From Oxalobacteraceae bacterium OTU3CAMAD1 (lineage in GTDB: Bacteria; Pseudomonadota; Gammaproteobacteria; Burkholderiales; Burkholderiaceae_D), in assembly GCA_024123915.1 (NCBI GenBank), contig CP099650.1, forward strand, positions 7,254,001 to 7,318,000: 64,000 nucleotides of DNA, written 5' to 3'. The notes below the pieces were generated by a model that ran no database searches, was not told the origin of the DNA, and saw only the letters and a list, made by a program, of their open reading frames with translations. Below, one piece after another: positions 15,666-23,780 of this stretch. Numbering within the stretch: position 1 is the stretch's first letter; every line of letters begins with the position of its first letter. Both the position numbers and the translations under genes were made by a program.

Positions 15666-16481
15666 ATGAAATTAGGCCTCATCCCATCAACTCATAGCTT
15701 GCTTCAGAGCTTGCCACTTAAAGACGAGCCTTTAAGTGAGGTATGCAGCAGTAGCGACGTTATAGAGTTCGTCGAATACTACTCCGTTAGCTATGCAGAG
15801 GACGAACTAGAACTATTCACTGAATATGTGCACAGACTTGGTATCGTAGACATCGTGGGAAACGATTTTACCGGCCAAGTCGCGCAAAGCAGGTCCATAC
15901 CCGGTTTAGGTGGCGCGCTTAAGCATGCCTTTGCATTTGACCGGATGCTTACGGTCATGACAGGATTTGACAACGTAAATGCCTTAGGTCTACCGTACTT
16001 ACTCGAGGCCTGTATGGACCTAAACTCAGCCATAGAATTGCTAGTAAAGGGACGCCTCAAATTATCAGCTCAAGCGCTGAGAAGTTCACTTGAGGCTGCG
16101 GTGGCTCACGCCTACTTTTCAACCACCGGCCTTACCTATGACACTTTGGAAAATCTGCAACCAAAGCTTCCATCAATGAATGACAATAAACGTGGGATGT
16201 TGTCTCACCTAGCGAAATTCAAGGTTTTGAACCAACCCGAGGTACATAAAATAGCATCGGTATATAGAAGGCTAAGTGCCGCGGTCCATTCACAATTTCA
16301 ATATTTGGATATGAAATTTGAAGATGATTCGTATGAAAACTCAGTTTTCCGTACGATAAAAGATATCGAAGAAGTCGCTATTCTCTGCTTAGTTGTGATC
16401 CTGAACATGCAGCGTATGTGGATACATGGTCCAGTGGATATCGCCCCCCTCTTCGCAGCAGGTGCCTATGAGGTTTCGTGA
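15666..16481 (+). CDS. Unknown protein, possibly HEPN-like
   Basis: 271-aa protein that I do not recognise. The DNA is much more AT-rich than its surroundings, with frequent A/T third positions, so it is probably acquired. No signal peptide or membrane segment is seen. Residues 202-208 (RLSAAVH) match the R-x(4-6)-H motif of HEPN domains, preceded by a helical stretch containing RSSLEAAVAHAYF; this suggests an all-alpha HEPN-like fold but is weak evidence. The ATG at 15666 has only a GGGG before it; an in-frame ATG at 15597 is possible. It lies beside an AbiE module and tRNA-Gly, a context where defence genes are common. Confidence 0.6.
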   Translation: MKLGLIPSTHSLLQSLPLKDEPLSEVCSSSDVIEFVEYYSVSYAEDELELFTEYVHRLGIVDIVGNDFTGQVAQSRSIPGLGGALKHAFAFDRMLTVMTGFDNVNALGLPYLLEACMDLNSAIELLVKGRLKLSAQALRSSLEAAVAHAYFSTTGLTYDTLENLQPKLPSMNDNKRGMLSHLAKFKVLNQPEVHKIASVYRRLSAAVHSQFQYLDMKFEDDSYENSVFRTIKDIEEVAILCLVVILNMQRMWIHGPVDIAPLFAAGAYEVS

Positions 16482-16496
16482 GGCCACGACGAAACA

Positions 16497-16814
16497 TCAA
16501 CCTCCATCTACCTCCGTATAACTCTTGACCGAATCGTACGCGTGCTGGGAGATCGTATTGAGGACCTGCCGATTTCCCTTATATTTCTCCGTCAAAAGTC
16601 GAAGCTGCCGCTTAACAGGCGCGCAGTACTTTTTTATTGCCCGCGTTATCTCCTTTTGCCGACTTTTGGGCAGCTCCCCATCCCACTCCCCCGCCATGTG
16701 CTCGCAAGTCTCTGCGTTTTCCACGAAGATCCGCACGTCTTTGGGCAGCGGGCCAGCCGCTGAAACACCCTGTACGGCGACTAACAAGAGCAACAAAATA
16801 GCCTGCTTAATCAT
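16497..16814 (-). CDS. Small periplasmic protein, possible immunity protein
   Basis: 105 aa with a clear Sec signal peptide (MIKQAILLLLLVAVQGVSAA). The mature part is short, charged and has two cysteines (in ETCEHMAGEWDG and KKYCAP) that could pair. It resembles small secreted proteins with a CEH-x-GE/CDH-x-GE motif known only as hypothetical. The gene follows the M15-type peptidase gene after 14 bp on the same strand. A periplasmic inhibitor of that peptidase is the most interesting reading, but this is inference from arrangement alone. Confidence 0.65.
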   Translation of the reverse strand: MIKQAILLLLLVAVQGVSAAGPLPKDVRIFVENAETCEHMAGEWDGELPKSRQKEITRAIKKYCAPVKRQLRLLTEKYKGNRQVLNTISQHAYDSVKSYTEVDGG

Positions 16815-16828
16815 GTGCCGCTCCTCGT

Positions 16829-17455
16829 CTAACGCCCGTTGATTGACCAGTGAGGCTTGTCCTTTGCCCCACCAACAAATTTCTTTACGCCGTAGCTCGC
16901 ACCAATCGCTTTTAGCTGACTATTCATACCTGAGCGCGGAAGGGTTTTCACCTCGATTAGCTTACCGCTGCCATCCTTAACGCTGACAGTCCCCCTCCAA
17001 GAGATCGACATATCAATCGCCTGTCCCTCGTTGTGCAGAGAGCGCAGGGCTGGCGCTGTGTTCAGCGCATTCATGTCGAAGGCTTGTACCATTTGTTTGG
17101 CAGCTTCCAGCGAAGCAGCGGGCGTGGGATGGACCCAATTGATATCGACGCCGGCCATTGGCGGAACATCTTCAGGCTGAACGTACTTGTACTTGATCTG
17201 CCAGCACCAGTGCATCAAGTACGAACGCTTCAGTGGCCGATAGGTGGACGAGATTCGAACTTGGATGCCGGCCTTCGTCATCGCCTCGACAAACGCGTCA
17301 ACGGCTTTGCGAAATGTGCAGGCCAAGTCCTTTGTGTCCTTACTACCTTTGAACCGTTGCGCCCACTGCGCGCCACTTGGTTCGGTATCGCTCTGATCGG
17401 TGCGGCGTGTCGCAACAGTGTGTAATACATGCGGTCTTATGATTGTGGTCGTCAT
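16829..17455 (-). CDS. M15-type peptidoglycan peptidase
   Basis: 208-aa protein with the zinc-site pattern of M15/VanY-like D-Ala-D-Ala or L-Ala-D-Glu peptidases: H141-x6-D148 in SLHNEGQAIDM and H202 in DKPHWS. The SSTYRPLKRSYLMHW segment matches the substrate-binding SgYR region of the family. No signal peptide is seen, as in phage endolysins and type VI effectors. The ATG at 17455 has TTGGAGG upstream. The gene runs into a small signal-peptide protein (14 bp), suggesting a hydrolase/inhibitor pair. A phage lysin remnant is the main alternative, but no other phage genes are nearby. Confidence 0.75.
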   Translation of the reverse strand: MTTTIIRPHVLHTVATRRTDQSDTEPSGAQWAQRFKGSKDTKDLACTFRKAVDAFVEAMTKAGIQVRISSTYRPLKRSYLMHWCWQIKYKYVQPEDVPPMAGVDINWVHPTPAASLEAAKQMVQAFDMNALNTAPALRSLHNEGQAIDMSISWRGTVSVKDGSGKLIEVKTLPRSGMNSQLKAIGASYGVKKFVGGAKDKPHWSINGR

Positions 17456-17580
17456 CTCTGTGAGCCTCCAAGATTGAGGATTTTCAAGAGTACGTCTGAC
17501 CGCAAAGCGCATCATTGATCTAGCACTAGGCGAGTGTCCGACCGGATACAATCAAGCAAACGAGGAGGCCGAATTTTTCA

Positions 17581-18639
17581 CTACTCCGGCTTTTGCACCA
17601 CATACCCCTTCGCCTCCAGCGCCGCGACAAACCCTTTCGGGTCCAGCAAGTCCTTCACCGGCAACGTCGCGAAGGTGGAAGCATTGGCCGCCAGCGATTT
17701 CTCGGCGGCCGCCACCCAGCTATCCTGTATCCTCTGCTGCACCGACTTCAACCCCGGCCGGCTCTGGATCAACGCCATGTTGAGCACCGCCGAATTGCAG
17801 GCGCCGTCGCGGTCGGCGTAGCTGATCTTCTGGATCGTCTCCAGATCGCCCTTGGCCCAGGCGTTGGCGCGCACGCGCATGGCGTCGATGTCGTCCTCCA
17901 GCCGCGCCATCGTGTTGGAAAAACAGGTGACGTCGTCCAGCGGCGACTTCTTGAACTCCCTGAGCATCTTGACCGGATCGTCGATCTCCAGCACGGCCTC
18001 GGTCGACGTCATCTTGATCTTGCTTTTCTTGACCAGCTTTTCGATCGTCTCGCGCAGCTCGCGTCCGCCCGAACCCAGGCCGGCCTGCTCCAAACCCTTG
18101 CGGAACAAGGTCTCGGCGGCGAAGATCGGCCGTTCCCGTTCGATGCCGTCGTCGTCGCCGATGTACTTTTTCTTCAGCACCAGCCAGCGCGCGTAGACCG
18201 GCTCCGGCAGCAAATCCTTGAGCTCGGCGCCATCCGGGTTCTTCTTGAAGCCTATCGCGAACGGCAACAAAGTCATCTGGCGCAGAAATCCCACGTCGGT
18301 CGTCGCGCCCGGCGGCCGCAGATATTCCTGCGACTGCGCCAGAATGGCTTCCACTTCCTTGGAGCGCCATTCCATTTTTTTCGGCAGCGGCGAGTAGGTG
18401 CCGAACACCCACAGCACGTGGTCGCCCTTCGACACCTTCCACAAGCCCGGACCGGGGCGCTGCCCCGCCACCAGGATGGTTTCCGCAATGACGTCTTCCG
18501 CAGGCGCCACAGCCTCGGCCTGCTCGGCCGGCGGTGGTGGCGGCTCGCTTTGCGACCAAGCCGGCACCGCGCTCAGCGCACACAGCGACAACACGACCAG
18601 ACTACGGCCTAAGGTGAACCGTAACGAAGGGCTGTTCAT
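17581..18639 (-). CDS. TraB/GumN family exported protein
   Basis: 352 aa with an N-terminal signal peptide ending near VPAWSQS, then a Pro/Ala-rich linker and a TraB/GumN (PF01963-type) domain recognised by GLWKVSKGDHVLWVFGTYSPLPKKMEW. The family includes the erythromycin-esterase-like Tiki/TraB fold, yet bacterial members have no agreed function. The usual GTxH motif reads GTYS here, so a canonical metal-binding histidine is missing. Single gene; a TATAAT hexamer (18670-18675, minus strand) lies 31 bp upstream of the ATG. Confidence 0.82.
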   Translation of the reverse strand: MNSPSLRFTLGRSLVVLSLCALSAVPAWSQSEPPPPPAEQAEAVAPAEDVIAETILVAGQRPGPGLWKVSKGDHVLWVFGTYSPLPKKMEWRSKEVEAILAQSQEYLRPPGATTDVGFLRQMTLLPFAIGFKKNPDGAELKDLLPEPVYARWLVLKKKYIGDDDGIERERPIFAAETLFRKGLEQAGLGSGGRELRETIEKLVKKSKIKMTSTEAVLEIDDPVKMLREFKKSPLDDVTCFSNTMARLEDDIDAMRVRANAWAKGDLETIQKISYADRDGACNSAVLNMALIQSRPGLKSVQQRIQDSWVAAAEKSLAANASTFATLPVKDLLDPKGFVAALEAKGYVVQKPE

Positions 18640-18876
18640 GACTATCCTGATGTGGGGAAATTGTTATCGATTATATATATCGCATGCGGCCGGCGGTGCG
18701 CCGCCAAGGCACCGCAACGAAAGTATCGCGTGGCGCCCCAAGGGGCACAGCGGGACGCGCCGCGTTAAACATGCGCGTTATCCCGGCTAAACAATCGCCC
18801 AAAAACCTGTCCTGGTTGAAATGCTCCCGTGGCCCGGCTACATTGTGGGCTGACCGCTCAACCAACAGGAACGCCA

Positions 18877-20142
18877 ATGCCACCTCTCGCCCTAGCGGCT
18901 ATCAAACTGCTCGCCCTGTCGGCGATGCTGACGTTGCCGGGCGCAGCAGCGGCAACAACACCCGCAGCGGAAAGCTGCACGGTCAACGGCAAATCCTGGC
19001 CCCTGTGCGGCAACGACAACGGCCGCTGGTCGTTTGAGAACGGCCGGTACTGCGTGGCGCGCAATTTCTGTCCGGAGAACCGCACCAGCGCGCCCACCGT
19101 CGCCACCCGGGAGGCGCCCGTCGATGCGGACGCCAACGCCAAAACCCGCGCGACCTTCACCTGGCTGCGCGGCATCTGGGGCAAAAAGATGATCGCCGGC
19201 CAGACCGACCTGTCCTGGAACGATTCCATCGACATGGCCGAGCGCGTCCATGCCGACACCGGCAAATACCCGGCGCTGATGGGTTTTGACTTCATGGACT
19301 ACGGCATGACCGCCCCGCATGCGGGCCAGCGCCAGACCGAGGAGGCGATCGCCTTCGCCAACAAGGGCGGCCTGGTCACCTTCCATTGGCACTGGCGCGA
19401 TCCATCGCTGTTGAAGACCGCGCAGGTCGACAAGGCGGGTTTCTATGTGCGCGAGCCGGACACGAACAAGAACACCACATTCACCATCCCCGTCGCCAAC
19501 GGCGCGCTGGACACCGCCAGCCCGGCCTACCGGCAGATCAACGACGGCATCGACCTGGTGGCGGTGCAACTCAAGCGCCTGTCGGACGCCAACGTGACGG
19601 TGCTGTGGCGCCCGCTGCACGAAGCCTCGGGCAACAACGGCGACGGCTGGTTCTGGTGGGGACGCGCGCGCGCCGACGGCGTACCGCAGGCCTACGCCAA
19701 CATCCTGCTCTGGCGCCACATGTACGAGCGCCTGGTCAAGGTGCACGGCATCCACAATCTGATCTGGGTATGGAACGGCCAGGACCCGGCCTGGTATCCC
19801 GGCGACGACGTGGTCGACATCGCCAGCTTCGATATCTACGACGACACCGACAACAAGACCTACGGCTCGCAGATCACGAAGTACCGGCAAACCGCGCAAG
19901 TCTCGGCCGAGAAAAAACCCATCGCGCTGACCGAGAACAGCTACATCCCGGACCCGGACAAGATGCGGGCGGATGGCGCCTGGTGGCTGTGGTTCATGAC
20001 CTGGAACGACGGCGCAGGCGCCGCCGGCGTGAGCTCGCCCAACAATTTCTGGACCGGCGAGCACTTCAACACCAACGCCCACAAGCGCAAGGTGTACAAC
20101 CATCCGGACGTGATCACCCTGGACAAGCTGCCCCGGTTCTAA
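18877..20142 (+). CDS. Secreted GH26 beta-mannanase
   Basis: Glycoside hydrolase family 26, 421 aa, probably hydrolysing beta-1,4-mannans. A signal peptide (to about residue 27) is followed by a short Cys-containing segment (four Cys between about residues 30 and 65) and the catalytic barrel. The acid/base is E249 in WRPLHEASG, next to the GWFWWG substrate loop, and the nucleophile is E353 in ALTENSY. ATG at 18877 is preceded by AGGAA. The M28 peptidase gene follows after 74 bp. Fits a plant or fungal polysaccharide degrader, as does the GH31 gene. Confidence 0.92.
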   Translation: MPPLALAAIKLLALSAMLTLPGAAAATTPAAESCTVNGKSWPLCGNDNGRWSFENGRYCVARNFCPENRTSAPTVATREAPVDADANAKTRATFTWLRGIWGKKMIAGQTDLSWNDSIDMAERVHADTGKYPALMGFDFMDYGMTAPHAGQRQTEEAIAFANKGGLVTFHWHWRDPSLLKTAQVDKAGFYVREPDTNKNTTFTIPVANGALDTASPAYRQINDGIDLVAVQLKRLSDANVTVLWRPLHEASGNNGDGWFWWGRARADGVPQAYANILLWRHMYERLVKVHGIHNLIWVWNGQDPAWYPGDDVVDIASFDIYDDTDNKTYGSQITKYRQTAQVSAEKKPIALTENSYIPDPDKMRADGAWWLWFMTWNDGAGAAGVSSPNNFWTGEHFNTNAHKRKVYNHPDVITLDKLPRF

Positions 20143-20216
20143 AGAGAGATAACTTCTCAAATCCTGCGGTGTGATGCAGAATGGCAGAGCTTATTGAACC
20201 TGCCGAGAGGAAATCC

Positions 20217-21488
20217 ATGAAACCAGTTATAGCGTTGAGCATGGCGCTGGCCTGCGCCGGGTGCGCCGCCCAAGCCCAGGCTCCGGCCCCCTCCCAGACG
20301 GCCGCCGCCGATCCGATTTCCTCCCTGGTGGGCCAGTTAGACCTGGAAAAATACAAGGCCACCATCAAGAGCCTGACCCGCTTCGGCGACCGTCGCCAGG
20401 GAACGGAACGCAACCGCCAGGCGCTGGACTGGATCGAGGCGCAACTGAAGTCCTACGGCTGCGCCAACACTGAACGCCTGCAATACCAGTACACGCAAGC
20501 GGCGCCCGGCGATCCCGTGCCCAAGCGCGCGCCCGGCATTCCCAGCGGCGGCGCCGGCGGCCCGCCGGGCCAGGGCGGCAGCACCTTGTTCGGCAACCGC
20601 ATCGCGACCGGCGTCAACAACGACCCGATGGCCCAGCCCGACGAAAAGCTGCGCGCGCTGAACTCGGAGCTCACGCCGGTCGGCACCTCGCAGCGCGAGA
20701 ACGTCTACTGCACCAAAGTCGGCAGCAAGCACCCGGAAGAGATGTACATCGTCAGCGCGCATATGGACGGCATCGGCTTCGGCGAGGCGGCCAACGACGA
20801 CGGCTCCGGCACCGCGCTGGTGATGGAACTGGCGCGCATCTTCAGCGCGCCGGGCGTCGAGACCGACCGCTCGATCCGCTTCATCCTGTTCAACAACGAG
20901 GAAAGCGGATTGAACGGCGCGACTGCCTACGTCAACCAGCGCAAGGATTTGCAGGGGATCGAATCGCCCAAGGGATCGGGCAAATACCCGGAGCCTAAAT
21001 GGCTGGGCATGATCCAGCACGACATGATGCTGTTCGATCACGGCATGCCGTTCCAGCGGATCGACGGCTACGGCAAGCCGGTGGTCGACGAGCATGGCAA
21101 GCCGGTGTTCGTGGCGCCACCCGAGCAGCGCCTGGAGGCGGACGTCAATATCGAATACCAGGCGGTGTCCAAGCAGGCCGACGCCTCGGCCAAGCTGGCC
21201 TGGGCCTTCCGCGCCGCCAACGACAAGTACGCGACCAACTATCCGGCCGCCGTCGGCTTCCACATGACCAACACGGATTCGACCCCGTTCATGGATCTGG
21301 TGCCGTCGATTTCGCTGCGCGAGAACGAGCGCGGCCAGCAGATCGGCTCCGGCTGGGATCCGCACTGGCACCAGCCGACCGACCTGTACGCCAACTTCTC
21401 GGACAAGGACTTTCTGCTGGGCTTGAACGCGGCGCAGACCACCTTGGCCGGCGTGGGCCAATTGGCCGGGGTGCGGATCAAGAAGTAA
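20217..21488 (+). CDS. Exported M28 family metallopeptidase
   Basis: Zinc aminopeptidase-like protein, 423 aa. The start (ATG 20217, GAGAGGAA upstream) gives a signal sequence with the lipobox-like end ALACAGCAAQ; whether it is lipidated is unclear. Zinc ligands of the M28 fold are visible in SAHMDGIGF (H, D), AANDDGSG, NNEESG (EE) and the C-terminal HWHQPTD. The proline/glycine-rich insert at about residues 100-130 is unusual and may be a flexible loop. It ends 3 bp before the convergent LysR gene. Confidence 0.88.
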   Translation: MKPVIALSMALACAGCAAQAQAPAPSQTAAADPISSLVGQLDLEKYKATIKSLTRFGDRRQGTERNRQALDWIEAQLKSYGCANTERLQYQYTQAAPGDPVPKRAPGIPSGGAGGPPGQGGSTLFGNRIATGVNNDPMAQPDEKLRALNSELTPVGTSQRENVYCTKVGSKHPEEMYIVSAHMDGIGFGEAANDDGSGTALVMELARIFSAPGVETDRSIRFILFNNEESGLNGATAYVNQRKDLQGIESPKGSGKYPEPKWLGMIQHDMMLFDHGMPFQRIDGYGKPVVDEHGKPVFVAPPEQRLEADVNIEYQAVSKQADASAKLAWAFRAANDKYATNYPAAVGFHMTNTDSTPFMDLVPSISLRENERGQQIGSGWDPHWHQPTDLYANFSDKDFLLGLNAAQTTLAGVGQLAGVRIKK

Positions 21489-21491
21489 ACG

Positions 21492-22370
21492 TCAGGTCGC
21501 CAGCGCCGGGGCCACCGCTTCCAGCACGATCTCGCGCAGCCTTTGCGCCACCGGCTTGAGCTGCGCTTCCGATTGCAGCAGGCTCAAGCCGATGTGCGGC
21601 AAAGTCGGCAGCATGGCCGGATCGAGCAGGCGCAGGCCGGCCGGCATGCCGACCGACGTCCTGACCGTCACGCCCAAGCCAGCCGCGACGGCCGCCCACA
21701 CACCCGACAGGCTGGTGCTGGTAAAGACGATGCGCCAGGCGATGCCGGCCCGGTCCAGCGCGTCGATCGCCGCCGAGCGCATCAGGCAAGGCGCGTCGAG
21801 CATCACCAGCGGCAGCGGCGTGCTGCGGTCGAACGCCGGCAGCTCGGCGTGTGCGCCCGCCAGCCAGCGCATCGGCAGCTGGCCCAGACGATGCGCGTAC
21901 GGCCAGTCGCCGGTCCTGTCCCACGCCAGCGCCAGATCGAGCTGGCCCGCCCCCACCTGTTCGATCAATTGCGCGTTGCGCCCCACCCGCGCCTCGATGC
22001 TGACTTGCGCGTGGGCGCGGGCGAAGCGGCCCAACACCTCGGTCAGCAGATGCTCGCCGAAATCCTGCTGCATGCCGAGGCGCACGGTGCCCGCCAGATC
22101 GGCGCCGCGCAACGCCGTCACCGCTTCGTCGTTCAATTCCAGCAGGCGGCGCGCGTAGGCCAGCAAGGTCTCGCCCGCTGGCGTGGGCTCCATGCCGCGT
22201 CCGGCCTTGCGCAGCACCGGCGCCTCTAGCTGGTCCTCCAGTTTTTTCAACTGGGCGCTGACGGCGGAGGTGGACCGCCCCAACCTGTCTGCCGCCTTGG
22301 CGAAGCTGCCCAACTCCACGCCGGTGACGAAGGTGCGCAGCACATCGAGGTCGAACGTAATCTTCCGCAT
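21492..22370 (-). CDS. LysR family transcriptional regulator
   Basis: LTTR of 292 aa with an N-terminal winged helix-turn-helix (FAKAADRLGRSTSAVSAQLKKLED) and a periplasmic-binding-protein-like effector domain from about residue 90. I prefer the ATG at 22370 because AGGA lies 5 bp upstream; an ATG two codons earlier (22376) is also possible. It diverges from the tautomerase-DUF4865 operon, its likely target. The 102-bp gap holds ATTAAT repeats at 22393 and 22421 and several T-N11-A options for LysR binding. Confidence 0.92.
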   Translation of the reverse strand: MRKITFDLDVLRTFVTGVELGSFAKAADRLGRSTSAVSAQLKKLEDQLEAPVLRKAGRGMEPTPAGETLLAYARRLLELNDEAVTALRGADLAGTVRLGMQQDFGEHLLTEVLGRFARAHAQVSIEARVGRNAQLIEQVGAGQLDLALAWDRTGDWPYAHRLGQLPMRWLAGAHAELPAFDRSTPLPLVMLDAPCLMRSAAIDALDRAGIAWRIVFTSTSLSGVWAAVAAGLGVTVRTSVGMPAGLRLLDPAMLPTLPHIGLSLLQSEAQLKPVAQRLREIVLEAVAPALAT

Positions 22371-22472
22371 AACCATCCTGATTTATCGAACCATTAATCA
22401 AAATATTCCTGATTTTCAGTATTAATTTAGTCCTGTATCGTGAGGCTGTCAATCAAACAAACGGAGGACATC

Positions 22473-22880
22473 ATGCCCATGAGCCGCATATCCCTGCTAA
22501 AAGGAAAATCGCCCGACTATTTGCGCGCGTTGAGCGACGGCCTGCACGCCGCCATGGTGGAGGCCTTCAACGTGCCGCCCACGGACCGCTTCCAGGTCAT
22601 CCACCAGCACGAGCCGAACGAACTGATTTTCGACCGCGACTACGAAAGCGAAGGCGGCCCGCGCTCCGACGACTTTGTGCTGATCGCGATCACGGCCGGC
22701 AAGCCACGCGGCACCGAGGTCAAGCAGGCGTTCTATCGCCGGCTGGTGGAGCGCCTGGCCGAGGCGCCGGGGATCAACCCGAGGGATGTGATGGTGGTCA
22801 TCACCACCACGCTCGGCGACGAGTGGTCGTTCAGTGGCGGCGCGCCGGCGGCGCCGCTGCTGCGGGGAGTTGGATCATGA
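22473..22880 (+). CDS. Tautomerase family protein
   Basis: 135 aa, Tautomerase_2-like fold. The protein begins MPMSRISLLKGKS; proline 2 would be the catalytic N-terminal base once Met is removed. A strong GGAGG lies before the ATG at 22473. The longer open frame from 22440 would bury that proline. Overlaps the DUF4865 gene by 4 bp (ATGA). LysR-tautomerase-DUF4865 is a recurring trio in proteobacteria; its substrate is unknown, probably a small aromatic or enol acid. Confidence 0.87.
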   Translation: MPMSRISLLKGKSPDYLRALSDGLHAAMVEAFNVPPTDRFQVIHQHEPNELIFDRDYESEGGPRSDDFVLIAITAGKPRGTEVKQAFYRRLVERLAEAPGINPRDVMVVITTTLGDEWSFSGGAPAAPLLRGVGS

Positions 22881-23422
22881 TCGCGATGCAGTACAGCTTT
22901 GTGCTGCCGGCCGACTACGACATGGCCATCGTGCGCGAACGGATCGCCACCAAGGGGCCGCTATTGGATGATTTGCCGGGACTGGTGTTCAAGGCCTACC
23001 TGTACGCGGACGGCGAGTCCCCCGAGAACCTGTACGCGCCGTTCTACCTGTGGCGCGATGAAGAGTCGATGCATGGTTTTCTTAACGGTCCGGGATTCGC
23101 CGGCGTGGCCCGGGCTTTCGGGTGGCCGTCGGTGCGAACCTGGACGCCGTGGCACGCCAATGTGGGCGCCGAGGTGCGCGCGGCGCGCCATGCCACGCGC
23201 GTCGCGGCGTCGATCGCGCCGCATAGCGACCTGGCGGCGTTGCGCGTCAACGAGCAGGAATATGCGCGCCAGGCGTTGGAGCGCGGCGCGCTGGCGGTGG
23301 TGATCGGCTTCGAACCGGTGACATGGAGCGCGGTGCGCCTGTGCCTGTGGCGCGACGCGCCGCCGGCGGACGGCGACGCGCTGCACTACCGCGTCGGCCA
23401 CGTGTCGGCGCCGGGGCGGTAG
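22877..23422 (+). CDS. DUF4865 family protein
   Basis: 181-aa cytoplasmic protein of the DUF4865 family, recognised by its start MQYSFVLPADYDM and the APFYLWRDEESMHGFL block, which looks like a ferredoxin-like alpha-beta fold of the dimeric monooxygenase kind. It is translationally coupled to the tautomerase gene by an ATGA overlap. Function is unknown. No signal peptide or membrane segment. Confidence 0.82.
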   Translation: MIAMQYSFVLPADYDMAIVRERIATKGPLLDDLPGLVFKAYLYADGESPENLYAPFYLWRDEESMHGFLNGPGFAGVARAFGWPSVRTWTPWHANVGAEVRAARHATRVAASIAPHSDLAALRVNEQEYARQALERGALAVVIGFEPVTWSAVRLCLWRDAPPADGDALHYRVGHVSAPGR

Positions 23423-23437
23423 CGGTCCGGGAGCAGC

Positions 23438-23689
23438 TTACTGTTTCATAGTGAACGGCGTGGCGTTGTCGCGCATCTGCCGGTTGGCGTCGGCGGCATC
23501 GGTCGCCGAGACCGGCGCGCTGCGCACGCCGGGAATACGGCTGCCGGTGACCACCGACTGGTCGCGCAGCTTGACCGGGCCGGCCTCGGCGGTGGCGACG
23601 GCCGGCGTTTCCTCGGCCCGGTCCGTCGCGGCGCATCCCGCCAGGCCGAACATCGTCATCATTGCTGCGGCTAAGACTATCTTGTTCAT
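23438..23689 (-). CDS. Small lipoprotein
   Basis: 83 aa with a lipoprotein signal (MNKIVLAAAMMTMFGLAGC; Cys19). The mature part is low-complexity, rich in Ala, Thr and Val, without recognisable domain. The residue after Cys is Ala, so outer-membrane sorting is expected. Monocistronic and convergent with the DUF4865 gene (15 bp apart). Function unknown. Confidence 0.72.
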   Translation of the reverse strand: MNKIVLAAAMMTMFGLAGCAATDRAEETPAVATAEAGPVKLRDQSVVTGSRIPGVRSAPVSATDAADANRQMRDNATPFTMKQ

Positions 23690-23780
23690 AAACTCTCCCG
23701 ACTAGTGGTTTTTAACTTATGAAGTTGGCAACCAATAATAACAAGTAAACGTCCATCCCACATGCCTTTTTTTGAGGCTG

